A stretch of DNA of 20,815 nucleotides from Elusimicrobiota bacterium (GTDB lineage: Bacteria > Elusimicrobiota > Elusimicrobia > Elusimicrobiales > Elusimicrobiaceae). This document shows, one piece after another, positions 6,359 through 14,507 of this stretch. Positions within the stretch are counted from its first letter, which is position 1; each line of letters begins with the position of its first letter. The DNA lies in contig JAEXBW010000060.1 of assembly GCA_023393825.1 (NCBI GenBank), forward strand, positions 1 to 20,815, written 5' to 3'. The position numbers and the translations under genes were made by a program. The notes beneath the pieces were generated by a model that did not search any database, was not told the origin of the DNA, and saw only the letters and a list, made by a program, of their open reading frames with translations.

Positions 6359-7819
6359 TTAGCACAAAGATAAAGCTGCTCCCATCCTTTTTAATACCAT
6401 ATCTTTACCCATGTATTCAAGCATTTTAAATAAAGTGGGTCCGTTTGTTCTGCCCGATACCGCAACGCGGACGGGGTGGAAAATCTGCCCTGCTTTAAGT
6501 CCGTTTTCTTTTGCGGCTTCACGCGCGGCGGCCTCAAGAGTGTGTTCGGTAAAGTCCTGCAAAGCGCCGTATTTGGCTATCATAACTTCAAGCGCTTTTT
6601 TGGCCGTTTCCGCCTTAAAAACTTTATTTACGGCTTCTTCATCGTATTTAACTTCGTCGGTAAAGAAGAAGCTGATAAGGTCTGGAATTTCTTTTAAAGT
6701 TTTATATTTTTCCTGTTCAAGCGCAACAATATTGCCAAGCGTTTCATCGCTTATGCCTTTAGCTACGCCCGCTTCTTCTATAAACGGTTTGGCTTCTTTT
6801 AAAAGCTGCTCTTTGCTCATCTGTCTTATATAATCGCCATTCATCCACATAAGTTTTACCGTGTCAAAAACAGCGGGGCTTTTTTGGCAGCCTTTAATAT
6901 CAAATTTCTGTTCCAATTCCCCTGCGGCAAAAAGCTGCTGGGAATCAGGCGTACTCCAACCCAAAAGTGCGAGATAGTTTATTAAAGCTTGCGGCAAAAA
7001 GCCCTGCTTTTTATATTCTATTACACTGGTATCGCCATGGCGTTTGGAAAGTTTTGTGCCGTCGGGGCCGTGTATCATGGAAAGGTGGGCCATAACAGGC
7101 GCTTTCCAGCCCAAGGCTTCGTACATTCTTATCTGGCAAGGCGTGTTGGAAATATGGTCGTCGCCGCGGATAACGTGCGTCATGTCCATAAGGTGGTCGT
7201 CTATCACGCAGGCAAAGTTATAGGTGGGATAACCGCTGGTTTTTTGTATAACCAAGTCGTATAAATCTTTATTTGCAAAGCTGACTTCCCCGCGGATTAA
7301 ATCGTTAAAAACGGTTTCGCCTTCCGTAGGCATTTTAAAGCGCACAACGTATTTTTTGCCCTGCGCTTCAAGTTCGGCCTGCTGCTCTTTTGTTAAATTA
7401 CGGCACTTGCCGGGGTAGCGCGGGGGCAGATGCTGGGCATGGGCCTGTGCGCGCATTTCTTCCAACTCTTCGGGCGTGCAATAGCATTTATAAGCTTTGC
7501 CTTCCGCTATAAGTTGATCAATATATTTTTGGTAAAGTCCGCTATCTGCGCGGACAGCCTGATAGTAAGGGCTGTGAGGGCCTATTTCTCTGCCGTCGGG
7601 CATCGGGCCTTCGTCCCAGGTAAGTCCGGCCCACATAAGGCCGTCAAAAATAGCTTGTGTTGATTCCTGCGTGGATCTTTCTTCGTCGGTGTCTTCTATC
7701 CTTAAAATAAAAGTGCCGCCTTCTTTTTTAGCAAAAAGATAATTGAAAAGCGCTGTCCTAAGTCCTCCGATGTGTAAATGTCCCGTAGGGGAAGGAGCAA
7801 ATCTTACTCTGATTGTCAT
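6359..7819 (-). CDS. gltX: Glutamyl-tRNA synthetase
   Basis: Class I synthetase that charges tRNA-Glu (and tRNA-Gln if the organism uses the amidotransferase route, which cannot be told here). The N-terminal FAPSPTGHLHIGGLRTALF carries the HIGH-type motif HIGG at 16-19. RIEDTDEERS follows at 40-49, CYCTPEEL at 112-119 and the KMSKS-type loop GTKLSKRHG at 254-262. The length of 486 is normal for bacterial GluRS. AGAGG lies seven bases before the ATG. It is the first gene of a leftward operon with the GYF_2-like protein and pilT, and has its own promoter. Confidence 0.97.
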   Translation of the reverse strand: MTIRVRFAPSPTGHLHIGGLRTALFNYLFAKKEGGTFILRIEDTDEERSTQESTQAIFDGLMWAGLTWDEGPMPDGREIGPHSPYYQAVRADSGLYQKYIDQLIAEGKAYKCYCTPEELEEMRAQAHAQHLPPRYPGKCRNLTKEQQAELEAQGKKYVVRFKMPTEGETVFNDLIRGEVSFANKDLYDLVIQKTSGYPTYNFACVIDDHLMDMTHVIRGDDHISNTPCQIRMYEALGWKAPVMAHLSMIHGPDGTKLSKRHGDTSVIEYKKQGFLPQALINYLALLGWSTPDSQQLFAAGELEQKFDIKGCQKSPAVFDTVKLMWMNGDYIRQMSKEQLLKEAKPFIEEAGVAKGISDETLGNIVALEQEKYKTLKEIPDLISFFFTDEVKYDEEAVNKVFKAETAKKALEVMIAKYGALQDFTEHTLEAAAREAAKENGLKAGQIFHPVRVAVSGRTNGPTLFKMLEYMGKDMVLKRMGAALSLC

Positions 7820-7851
7820 ATTAAAAACCTCTTAATTATTCTATAAATATA

Positions 7852-7880
7852 TTATACTTATTATTAACTGATTTAGCCAA
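7852..7880 (-). promoter_or_regulatory. Sigma70-type promoter of the gltX operon
   Basis: Minus-strand -35 TTGGCT (7875-7880), 17-base spacer, and perfect -10 TATAAT (7852-7857). The expected start is near 7845, about 25 bases before the gltX ATG. The -35 box lies in the left arm of the hairpin at 7875-7900. Confidence 0.7.
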
Positions 7881-7900
7881 GCCGCGCGCTTGGGCTTTTT
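7875..7900 (+). terminator. Terminator-like hairpin in the asparaginase leader
   Basis: AGCCAAG (7875-7881) pairs with CTTGGGCT (7889-7896) with one bulged base and a GC-rich loop, followed by a run of T to 7900. It lies just before the AAGGAG and ATG of the asparaginase gene, so a rightward transcript starting in the gltX promoter region would cross it. It could be an attenuator, a barrier to antisense transcription, or chance. Confidence 0.4.
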
Positions 7901-7922
7901 AACCGTTTAAAAGGAGCGTTTT

Positions 7923-8411
7923 ATGTCAGTAAGAATTATTGCGACAGGCGGTACCTTTGACAAAGAATATAACGAACTTACGGGCGAGCTTTTTTTTACA
8001 AAAACCCATATAAATGACGTGCTTAATTTAGGCAGATGCAAGCTGCAGGTAAAAATTACCCCGCTTATGCTTAAAGACAGTCTGTTTATGACGGACGACG
8101 ACAGAAAAGAGATTTTGGCCGCCTGCAATAAAGTTAAGGAAGGCCATATAGTTATAACCCACGGCACGGATACTATGGAAGTTACGGCGCGCTATCTGGG
8201 CCGCCACATAGAAAACAAAACCATAGTTCTTACCGGCGCGATGATACCTTATAAATTCGGCTCTTCCGACGGTATTTTTAATTTAGCAAGCGCGCTTTCT
8301 TTTGCGCAGGCTTTGCCTTCGGGCGTTTATGTGGCGATGAACGGTAAATTGTTTACCTGTGATAATGTAACAAAAAACAAGAAACGCGGTGTCTTTGAAT
8401 CTAAAAAATAA
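7923..8411 (+). CDS. Single-domain asparaginase-family protein
   Basis: At 162 residues it covers only the N-terminal catalytic domain of L-asparaginases, which are usually about 330 residues. Catalytic positions are kept: T11 in ATGGTFD, T82-D83 in THGTDTM, and a Lys at 151 in DNVTK. LTGAMIPY and FGSSDGIFNLASAL match the family. Similar short stand-alone proteins ending in VFE-like sequence are known in many bacteria, so this is probably complete rather than broken. Whether it hydrolyses asparagine is uncertain. AAGGAG precedes the ATG by seven bases. The next gene begins about ten bases after the stop, or overlaps it if the earlier GTG is used. First gene of a three-gene rightward operon. 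Confidence 0.88.
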   Translation: MSVRIIATGGTFDKEYNELTGELFFTKTHINDVLNLGRCKLQVKITPLMLKDSLFMTDDDRKEILAACNKVKEGHIVITHGTDTMEVTARYLGRHIENKTIVLTGAMIPYKFGSSDGIFNLASALSFAQALPSGVYVAMNGKLFTCDNVTKNKKRGVFESKK

Positions 8412-8421
8412 TAATTTGGTA

Positions 8422-9507
8422 ATGATAATGTTTTTTTTAATACTCACTGCCGTCCTGCTGGCAATGCAGTACATAGCCTTGCTTTGGACCGTAACAAACA
8501 CCTCATATATAAGCAATAATTTTTGGATAAAATTACTGCCGCTTGTCTGCACCGCCATTTTTATGTTTACTGCGGTCTATACCCGCACATCGCAAAGCGC
8601 CTACGCAACGTTATTAGCGCAGGCAATGTACATTTGGCTGGGAACTGTTTTTATTTGGTTTTGCGTATCTATGGGTTTTATGTTTTGCCAGATAACAGCG
8701 GGATTTTTTAAGGTGTCGGTTGTGCAAAATTTAAGCCTTTACGCGCTGGGGTTAAGCATTGTTTTATCTCTGGCGGCAATAATTACGGCGCAGCAAATGC
8801 CAAGCGTAACCAAAGTTGATATAAAAAACCCTTTTTCAGAAGGAAAAGCTTTAAAAATAGTACAGGTTTCCGATACTCATTTGGGCATAGGCGTAAGCGT
8901 AAACAGGCTTAAAAAGCTTACCGCGCTTATACAAAGCTTAAACCCCGATATTATTGTTTTTACGGGTGATATTTTTGAGGAAACTCATTTGCGCCCGCAG
9001 GAATATACCGCCGCGCTTAAAGCATTAACGCCGCGCTACGGTAAGTATGCGGTTTTAGGCAATCACGAATATTACCGCGGCGCGCAAAATAATATAGACC
9101 TTTGGCGCGATGCCGATATAATGCCTTTGCTTAACACCTCCGCACAGGCGGGCGGCATAAACATAATAGGCCTTAACGACGTAAAAACATCACATATAAG
9201 CAGAGAACAGTTTACCGCGTTGCTTGCCGCAAATACCGATAACAATAAATTTAATTTGCTGCTTTCCCACACGCCGCTTTATTTTGAAGACGCCGCAAAC
9301 AACGGCATTAACCTTATGTTAAGCGGTCATACGCATAACGGGCAGATATGGCCTTTTAACTATCTGGTAAAGTTAAGCTTTAAATATGCGCACGGTTTAT
9401 ATAAATATCAAAATTCAAACATTTATGTAACTTCAGGCACATTTTTTTGGGGTCCGCCTATGAGGTTGTTTACCAAAAACGAAGTTGCACTTATAACACT
9501 TTCTTAA
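8422..9507 (+). CDS. Membrane-anchored metallophosphoesterase (YkuE/YaeI-like)
   Basis: Four hydrophobic helices in residues 1-125 are followed by a calcineurin-type phosphoesterase with all metal-binding motifs: SDTH (150-153), TGD (181-183), GNHE (213-216), SH (282-283) and GHTH (302-305). This layout matches the YkuE/YaeI family, which includes the UDP-2,3-diacylglucosamine hydrolase LpxG of Chlamydia. A lipid A or envelope role is therefore possible but unproven. The start is uncertain: ATG 8422 is used, ATG 8428 is possible, and GTG 8389 would overlap the asparaginase gene by 23 bases and add 11 residues. None has a clear Shine-Dalgarno, so translational coupling is likely. The GH3 gene starts three bases after its stop. 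Confidence 0.9.
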   Translation: MIMFFLILTAVLLAMQYIALLWTVTNTSYISNNFWIKLLPLVCTAIFMFTAVYTRTSQSAYATLLAQAMYIWLGTVFIWFCVSMGFMFCQITAGFFKVSVVQNLSLYALGLSIVLSLAAIITAQQMPSVTKVDIKNPFSEGKALKIVQVSDTHLGIGVSVNRLKKLTALIQSLNPDIIVFTGDIFEETHLRPQEYTAALKALTPRYGKYAVLGNHEYYRGAQNNIDLWRDADIMPLLNTSAQAGGINIIGLNDVKTSHISREQFTALLAANTDNNKFNLLLSHTPLYFEDAANNGINLMLSGHTHNGQIWPFNYLVKLSFKYAHGLYKYQNSNIYVTSGTFFWGPPMRLFTKNEVALITLS

Positions 9508-9510
9508 ACT

Positions 9511-11325
9511 ATGAAAAACTATAAATATTTTTTATTTTTAACTCTCTCCCTTCTTCTTTCCGCGCCGCTTTTTGCGCAGAATCCGCAAGAGGACCTTTTG
9601 ACAAAGGATAAACCTAAAGCTTACAAAAAGGAAGCCGCGCGAGCGCCTGCTGCCGTCGTAATTACTCCAAATCAAGAAATGCCTGCAAAGCCGATAGCTT
9701 TTGAGGACTTAACCTTAGAACAAAAGTTAGCACAAACCATTTTTATAGCGGTGGACGTTGATACCGCCGCCAAATATAAAACCGCCATACAAAAAGGTCT
9801 TGTGGGCGGCGTGCTGATACAGTGGGGCAATTACTCGCTGGAGCAAACAAGAGATTTAATAGCAAAACTGCAAAGCTGGGCGGAAAAAAGCCCCTCAAAA
9901 ATACCGCTTTTGGTATCCATAGATTACGAAGGCGGCACTGTTTACACCCCCGTAACTTTGGGCTTTCCGTATCTGCCCACCAATATGATGCTTGCCGCCG
10001 CGGATAATTTGGAAGATACAATAACTCTTTTCTATATCGTCGCTTTGGAACTTAAAAGCGTGGGCGTACATATAAATTTTGCGCCAGTTATAGACGTTAA
10101 TATAAACCCCGCAAACCCGATTATCGGCGTAAGGTCCTTCGGTTCCGATACGAAACTTGTAGGCAATATGGGCCTTGCCCTTATAACGGGTATGCAAAAA
10201 GCGGGTATTATGGCGGTGGCAAAACACTTCCCGGGACACGGGGAAACCTATCAGGATTCCCACCTTGCGCTGCCGCATCTTTCCGTAGGAGAAGAAGAAT
10301 TCAGACGCGTACATTTGCCCCCCTTTAAGCTTGCCGTTGATAACGGCGTTATGGGCATGATGACGGCGCACATAGTTTATGATTTTATGGATAAAGATAA
10401 TGCCGCCACCTTTTCCCCCACAATACTTAAAGGGCTTTTAAGGGACGAGATGGGGTTTAAAGGTATTGTAATTTCCGACAGTCTTGATATGGCGGGCGCG
10501 CTTAAAGGAAGCGATATTATAACGGCCGCCGTAAAATCCCTTAACGCGGGCGTGGACTTGCTGCTTACAAGCAAGCGCGACCCCATTCGCACACACAAAG
10601 AAATTATGGCGCAAATTAATACCACAATCCCGCAGGCGCGCGTGGAAGACGCCGCAAAGAAAATATTTGAACTTAAACAAAACCTCGGGCTTTTTGACAA
10701 GGACATAAAACAGGCGGATATAAAATCTTCCGCCGCAGCTTTTGAGTACTTTGCAAAAAAACTTACGGAAGAAGGTATTACCGCTGTAAAAACACAGGCG
10801 GGCGTAATACCCTATACCAAACCAAGACGCGCAAAGGCTAATGATGACGGTTCCTTTGAAGTAAAAAAGCAAAAACTCTGTTCTGTCTTTTTCTCCCCCG
10901 CGCGCTTTGCCGACCAGCTGCCCGTTATAAATACTCCGTTTATGGAAAAGGGTTGGCAGGTGGAATATTTTAACGCGCATATGCGCCCCAAACAGGCCGA
11001 TATTGACCGTGCGAAAAGATGCATGAGCGACGCTGACCTTGTTATCTTAGGCAGCCTGCAATGGGCCGATACGCCGATAGACAGTCAAAAAAAGGCCATA
11101 GACGAATTGTTGGAAAGTGATAAAGATATTATTTTACTTTCGCTTATGAGTCCTTACGATATTAAGTTTTATCCGCAGGCTAAAAATGTTATTGCCATGT
11201 ACGGCGCAAATAAACTTTCCGCCCGTACGGCGGCAGATATTATACTTGGCAATATTCCCGCTAAAGGCAAACTGCCCGTTAATCTTGATTACGAAATTAA
11301 ACAACCGCAACAGCCGCAAATATAA
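9511..11325 (+). CDS. Exported GH3 beta-N-acetylhexosaminidase, NagZ/YbbD-like
   Basis: Glycoside hydrolase family 3 enzyme probably releasing GlcNAc from peptidoglycan fragments. Residues 1-22 form a signal peptide (K-rich start, hydrophobic core, cleavage likely after LFA). There is no lipobox Cys, so it is likely periplasmic or secreted. The TIM-barrel domain contains SIDYEGG (137-143), the NagZ signature KHFPGHG (238-244) with the Asp-Ser-His of the catalytic dyad (249-251), and ISDSLDM (321-327) with nucleophile D323. Residues about 440-600 form a GH3 C-terminal domain. The 604-residue two-domain plan resembles secreted Bacillus YbbD/NagZ rather than the 340-residue cytoplasmic NagZ of E. 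coli. No Shine-Dalgarno is visible, so it is probably coupled to the upstream gene three bases away. It ends at a strong terminator. Confidence 0.92.
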   Translation: MKNYKYFLFLTLSLLLSAPLFAQNPQEDLLTKDKPKAYKKEAARAPAAVVITPNQEMPAKPIAFEDLTLEQKLAQTIFIAVDVDTAAKYKTAIQKGLVGGVLIQWGNYSLEQTRDLIAKLQSWAEKSPSKIPLLVSIDYEGGTVYTPVTLGFPYLPTNMMLAAADNLEDTITLFYIVALELKSVGVHINFAPVIDVNINPANPIIGVRSFGSDTKLVGNMGLALITGMQKAGIMAVAKHFPGHGETYQDSHLALPHLSVGEEEFRRVHLPPFKLAVDNGVMGMMTAHIVYDFMDKDNAATFSPTILKGLLRDEMGFKGIVISDSLDMAGALKGSDIITAAVKSLNAGVDLLLTSKRDPIRTHKEIMAQINTTIPQARVEDAAKKIFELKQNLGLFDKDIKQADIKSSAAAFEYFAKKLTEEGITAVKTQAGVIPYTKPRRAKANDDGSFEVKKQKLCSVFFSPARFADQLPVINTPFMEKGWQVEYFNAHMRPKQADIDRAKRCMSDADLVILGSLQWADTPIDSQKKAIDELLESDKDIILLSLMSPYDIKFYPQAKNVIAMYGANKLSARTAADIILGNIPAKGKLPVNLDYEIKQPQQPQI

Positions 11326-11340
11326 TTTATCCGCAAAAGC

Positions 11341-11380
11341 AAAAAGCCCCGTTTTTTATAACGAGGCTTTTTTGTTTTAT
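11341..11380. terminator. Bidirectional terminator between GH3 gene and dedA
   Basis: AAAAAGCC and CGTT pair with AACG and GGCTTTTT around one C-A mismatch (11341-11372). T-runs follow the stem on both strands, so it can serve the rightward asparaginase-GH3 operon and the leftward tmk-dedA operon. Confidence 0.85.
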
Positions 11381-11391
11381 GTAAAAACTTT

Positions 11392-12051
11392 TTATTTTTT
11401 CTCTTGCGCTTGTTCGCGTTTGGCTTTAATAAACTCGTAAACGGCAGGCAGTACGGAAATTATTATTATCGCCGCAATAACATAATGGAAGTGTTCCTGC
11501 ACGGCTTTTGTTCCCGCAAAAAAGTATCCGCTTAAAGCAAAAACCAATACCCACAAAATAGCGCCAAGAACGTTATAAACCGCAAAGTGTATATAACCCA
11601 TTTTGCCGATGCCCGCAACAAAAGGAGCAAATGTTCTTATTATCGGTATAAAGCGGGCAAGCACTATGGTTTTGCCGCCATATTTTTCGTAAAAACTATG
11701 GGCGGAGAGCAAATGTTTTTTGTTAAGCCAAAAGCCCGTATCTTTATTAAATATCTTGGGGCCGATATATTTGCCCGCGGCGTAATTTACCGCGTCGCCA
11801 AGTATTGCCGCCACTATCAGTACAACAATAACATGGGGCAGTTGTATGGAAGAGCCTGCAACAGCGGCAAGCGCGCCAACCGCAAATATTAAAGAATCCC
11901 CGGGTAAAAAAGGCGTTACCACAAGGCCTGTTTCGCAAAAGACGACAAGAAAAAGCACGGCATAAAGCCATAGCCCCATAGAGGCGGCCATGGCATTAAG
12001 ATGCACGTCTAAATGCAAAAATATATCTATAATCTGCGGGATAAATTCCAT
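11392..12051 (-). CDS. DedA/Tvp38 family membrane protein
   Basis: Polytopic inner-membrane protein of 219 residues. DedA-family members are linked to lipid carrier (undecaprenyl phosphate or phosphatidylethanolamine) recycling and proton-motive-force maintenance. Signatures: FCETGLVVTPFLPGD (38-52) with the conserved Glu and Pro-Gly, GDAVNYAAGKYIG (85-97), and ARFIPIIRTFAPFVAG (132-147) with the two conserved Arg residues. About five hydrophobic segments are present and the C-terminus is Lys/Glu-rich. AGAAGG lies seven bases before the ATG, inside the end of metG, and the start is three bases after the metG stop. Last gene of the tmk operon. Confidence 0.93.
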   Translation of the reverse strand: MEFIPQIIDIFLHLDVHLNAMAASMGLWLYAVLFLVVFCETGLVVTPFLPGDSLIFAVGALAAVAGSSIQLPHVIVVLIVAAILGDAVNYAAGKYIGPKIFNKDTGFWLNKKHLLSAHSFYEKYGGKTIVLARFIPIIRTFAPFVAGIGKMGYIHFAVYNVLGAILWVLVFALSGYFFAGTKAVQEHFHYVIAAIIIISVLPAVYEFIKAKREQAQEKK

Positions 12052-12054
12052 TAA

Positions 12055-13533
12055 TTAGCCTTCTATTCTGGGGAATAACGGCGTGTACTTTTCTATCGGG
12101 CCGGCCTTAAGACGGCGTGCAATTTCCGCCGCGGTATCGGGCATAAAAGGAGCAAGCCACACCGCCGTATATTTAAGCGCGAAGAGGAGTTCCAAAAGAA
12201 CTTCTTTCGCTTTTTGCGGGTCGGTTTTGGCAAGGGTCCAAGGCTTTGTTTCGTCTATATATTTGTTCATATAGCTCATTAAAGCCCATGCCTTATCCAA
12301 GGCTTTATCAAACTCTAAATTATCCATGTGCGCGTTAAAAGCCGCATCGGTTTCTTTAGCTTCATCTAAAAGATTGCTTGAAACGGTGCAGGTTTGCGGT
12401 ATTTCGCCCACGCTCTTTGCCGCCATATTTAAAGTGCGGGAGAGAAGATTGCCAAGGTCGTTTGCCAAGTCAGCGTTAAAGCGTTTTTTGAAAGCGTCCA
12501 TACTAAAATCGCCGTCGCCGCCAAAGGGGACTTCCCTAAAGATAAAATATCTTAAAGTATCAACGCCGTATTTGGCGGTAATATCTCTGGGGTCAATAAA
12601 ATTGCCGAGGGATTTTGACATCTTTTCCCCCTCAATAGTCCACCAGCCGTGCGCAAAAACTTTTTTAGGCAAAGGCAAACCCAAAGCCATCAAAACGGCG
12701 GGCCAGATAACCGCGTGAAAGCGGAAGATTTCCTTGCCGATTAAATGCACGTCGGCGGGCCAAAGTTCGTCAAATTCCACGGGGTAGTCTTTATATGCTT
12801 CAAGCCCCAGTTTTTTGCCGTAACCTGCGGCGGAAACATAGTTAATTAAAGCGTCAAACCAAACATAAATTGTATGGTCGGGATTGGACGGAACGGGTAT
12901 GCCCCATTTAACTTTTGTTCTGGTAACGGAAAGGTCGCGAAGGCCGCCTTTTACAAAGTTAATAATTTCCGACCCTCTGAATTTAGGGCTTAAAAAATCG
13001 GGGTTGCGTTCGTAGAACTTAAGCAAATCGTTTTGATAGGCGGAGAGTTTAAAAAAGTAAGTTTCTTCCGTTATCTGCTGCGGCTCTTTTTTGTGTATGG
13101 GGCATTTGCCGTCAACAAGTTCGCTTTCGTCAAGGTAAGCCTCGCAGGACATACAATATTTGCCGCTGTATGTGCCTTTATAAATATCGCCTTTCTTAAG
13201 CAGAATTTCGAAAATTTCCTGTACCACGTGTTCGTGGCGGGGCTGGGTTGTGCGGATAAAATCGTCTTCTTTAATATTCAAATCTTTCCAAAGCGTTTTA
13301 AACTTTTCGGCCATATTATCCGTCCACTGCTGCGGCGTTACGCCCGCATTGGCGGCGGAGCGTTCAATATTAGCGCCGTGTTCGTCAGTGCCTGTTAAAA
13401 AGTAAACATCCTGCCCCTTAGATTTTTTATAACGCGCCAAAATATCGGCGGCAAGCGTGGTGTAGGCATGGCCTATGTGCGGCTCTGCGTTAAGATAGTA
13501 TATGGGGGTGGTTATGTAAAATTTCTTATTCAT
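12055..13533 (-). CDS. metG: Methionyl-tRNA synthetase, short form
   Basis: Class I synthetase charging tRNA-Met. HIGH is at 19-22 (EPHIGHAY), TGTDEHG at 47-53, zinc-knuckle ligands C127, C130, C144 and H147, FDALINY (226-232) and EGEKMSKSLGN (301-311) with KMSKS. At 492 residues it lacks the C-terminal EMAPII-like tRNA-binding/dimerisation domain of the 650-residue form, as in many bacteria with the short type. AGGAG lies six bases before the ATG. The first eight bases overlap the end of holB (ATGAATAA), indicating coupled translation. Confidence 0.97.
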   Translation of the reverse strand: MNKKFYITTPIYYLNAEPHIGHAYTTLAADILARYKKSKGQDVYFLTGTDEHGANIERSAANAGVTPQQWTDNMAEKFKTLWKDLNIKEDDFIRTTQPRHEHVVQEIFEILLKKGDIYKGTYSGKYCMSCEAYLDESELVDGKCPIHKKEPQQITEETYFFKLSAYQNDLLKFYERNPDFLSPKFRGSEIINFVKGGLRDLSVTRTKVKWGIPVPSNPDHTIYVWFDALINYVSAAGYGKKLGLEAYKDYPVEFDELWPADVHLIGKEIFRFHAVIWPAVLMALGLPLPKKVFAHGWWTIEGEKMSKSLGNFIDPRDITAKYGVDTLRYFIFREVPFGGDGDFSMDAFKKRFNADLANDLGNLLSRTLNMAAKSVGEIPQTCTVSSNLLDEAKETDAAFNAHMDNLEFDKALDKAWALMSYMNKYIDETKPWTLAKTDPQKAKEVLLELLFALKYTAVWLAPFMPDTAAEIARRLKAGPIEKYTPLFPRIEG

Positions 13534-14503
13534 TTATTACTCCTTTTTTTAAATCTATATTAAAATTATCGCAGGCTATTAAAGCCGCTTCCAGCACTAA
13601 AGAAGGCGATACATTTCTGTTTAAAGCCTTTTTGTAAAAAACTATTTTGGAAAGTAATCCGCCCAAAGCGTTCCTTTTTTCTTCGTCCTGCGCCTGCACC
13701 CATTTGCCGTGCGCGTTTACGCTTAACATATCAAGCGCGCAGGAAACTTGGCTTCTGGATACGGCTAAAGTTCTGGAAAGGTTCATAGCCGCCTTTGGGG
13801 CAAAAGTTATGCCGCTTTCAAGCGGGGCAAATTCCGTCAAAATATCAGCCGCCGCAAAAGCCTTTGCACTGGACCCCTGCGCGTAAGAAGCCGCATCACG
13901 CGCGACGGAAGATTCTATATAATTATCCGTCAAAATATTCTGCACGGTTTTACTGTCCAGCGGCGCAAAACCCACAGCCTGACAGCGGGATTTAATTGTG
14001 CTTAACATAGCTTCTTTTTTGCTTGAAATTAAAATCCACACCGTATTGGGGGCTGGTTCTTCTATAAATTTTAAAAGCGCGTTGGCGCCTTCTTCCAAAA
14101 GTTTTTCCGCGCTGTCTATTATGTAAACTTTCCACTTTGCAAACACGGCCTTTTGCTGGCTGGCTGCCGTCAATGCGCGTATAGTATCTACCTTTATGGT
14201 TTGCTGCTTTTCAAGTTCTTCTTTACGAATTACGGCCTGCCACGCAAAATCCGCAAAAATAATATCGGGGTGGGTTCTGGAATCTATATGTTTACAATTC
14301 TTGCAGATACCGCAACTGTCGCCCTGCTCGCGCGCGGTAGCGTCAAGGCAGTTTAAGGTTTTAGCAAATTCTAAGGCTGTTGTGGCTTTGCCCACGCCTG
14401 CGGGGCCAAAAAAAATCATCGCGCGCGGCACACGGGCGGAGGTTATAAAACCCTTAAGTGTGTCTATCGCCTTCTGCTGGCCCGATATTTTTTTAAAACC
14501 CAT
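13526..14503 (-). CDS. holB: DNA polymerase III delta-prime subunit
   Basis: Clamp-loader subunit that, with DnaX and HolA, loads the beta sliding clamp. AAA+ fold with a complete P-loop GPAGVGKATT (33-42). Zinc-module cysteines are C52, C64, C67 and C70. The Walker B-equivalent is VYIIDSAEKL (126-135), followed by ALLKFIEEP (142-150) and the SRC arginine-finger motif (172-174). Length 325 and position between tmk and metG favour HolB over DnaX. Unlike E. coli delta-prime, the P-loop looks intact, so ATP binding cannot be excluded. The start follows the tmk stop by four bases, with AAGG about nine to ten bases upstream. Confidence 0.9.
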   Translation of the reverse strand: MGFKKISGQQKAIDTLKGFITSARVPRAMIFFGPAGVGKATTALEFAKTLNCLDATAREQGDSCGICKNCKHIDSRTHPDIIFADFAWQAVIRKEELEKQQTIKVDTIRALTAASQQKAVFAKWKVYIIDSAEKLLEEGANALLKFIEEPAPNTVWILISSKKEAMLSTIKSRCQAVGFAPLDSKTVQNILTDNYIESSVARDAASYAQGSSAKAFAAADILTEFAPLESGITFAPKAAMNLSRTLAVSRSQVSCALDMLSVNAHGKWVQAQDEEKRNALGGLLSKIVFYKKALNRNVSPSLVLEAALIACDNFNIDLKKGVINE

Positions 14504-14507
14504 AAAT

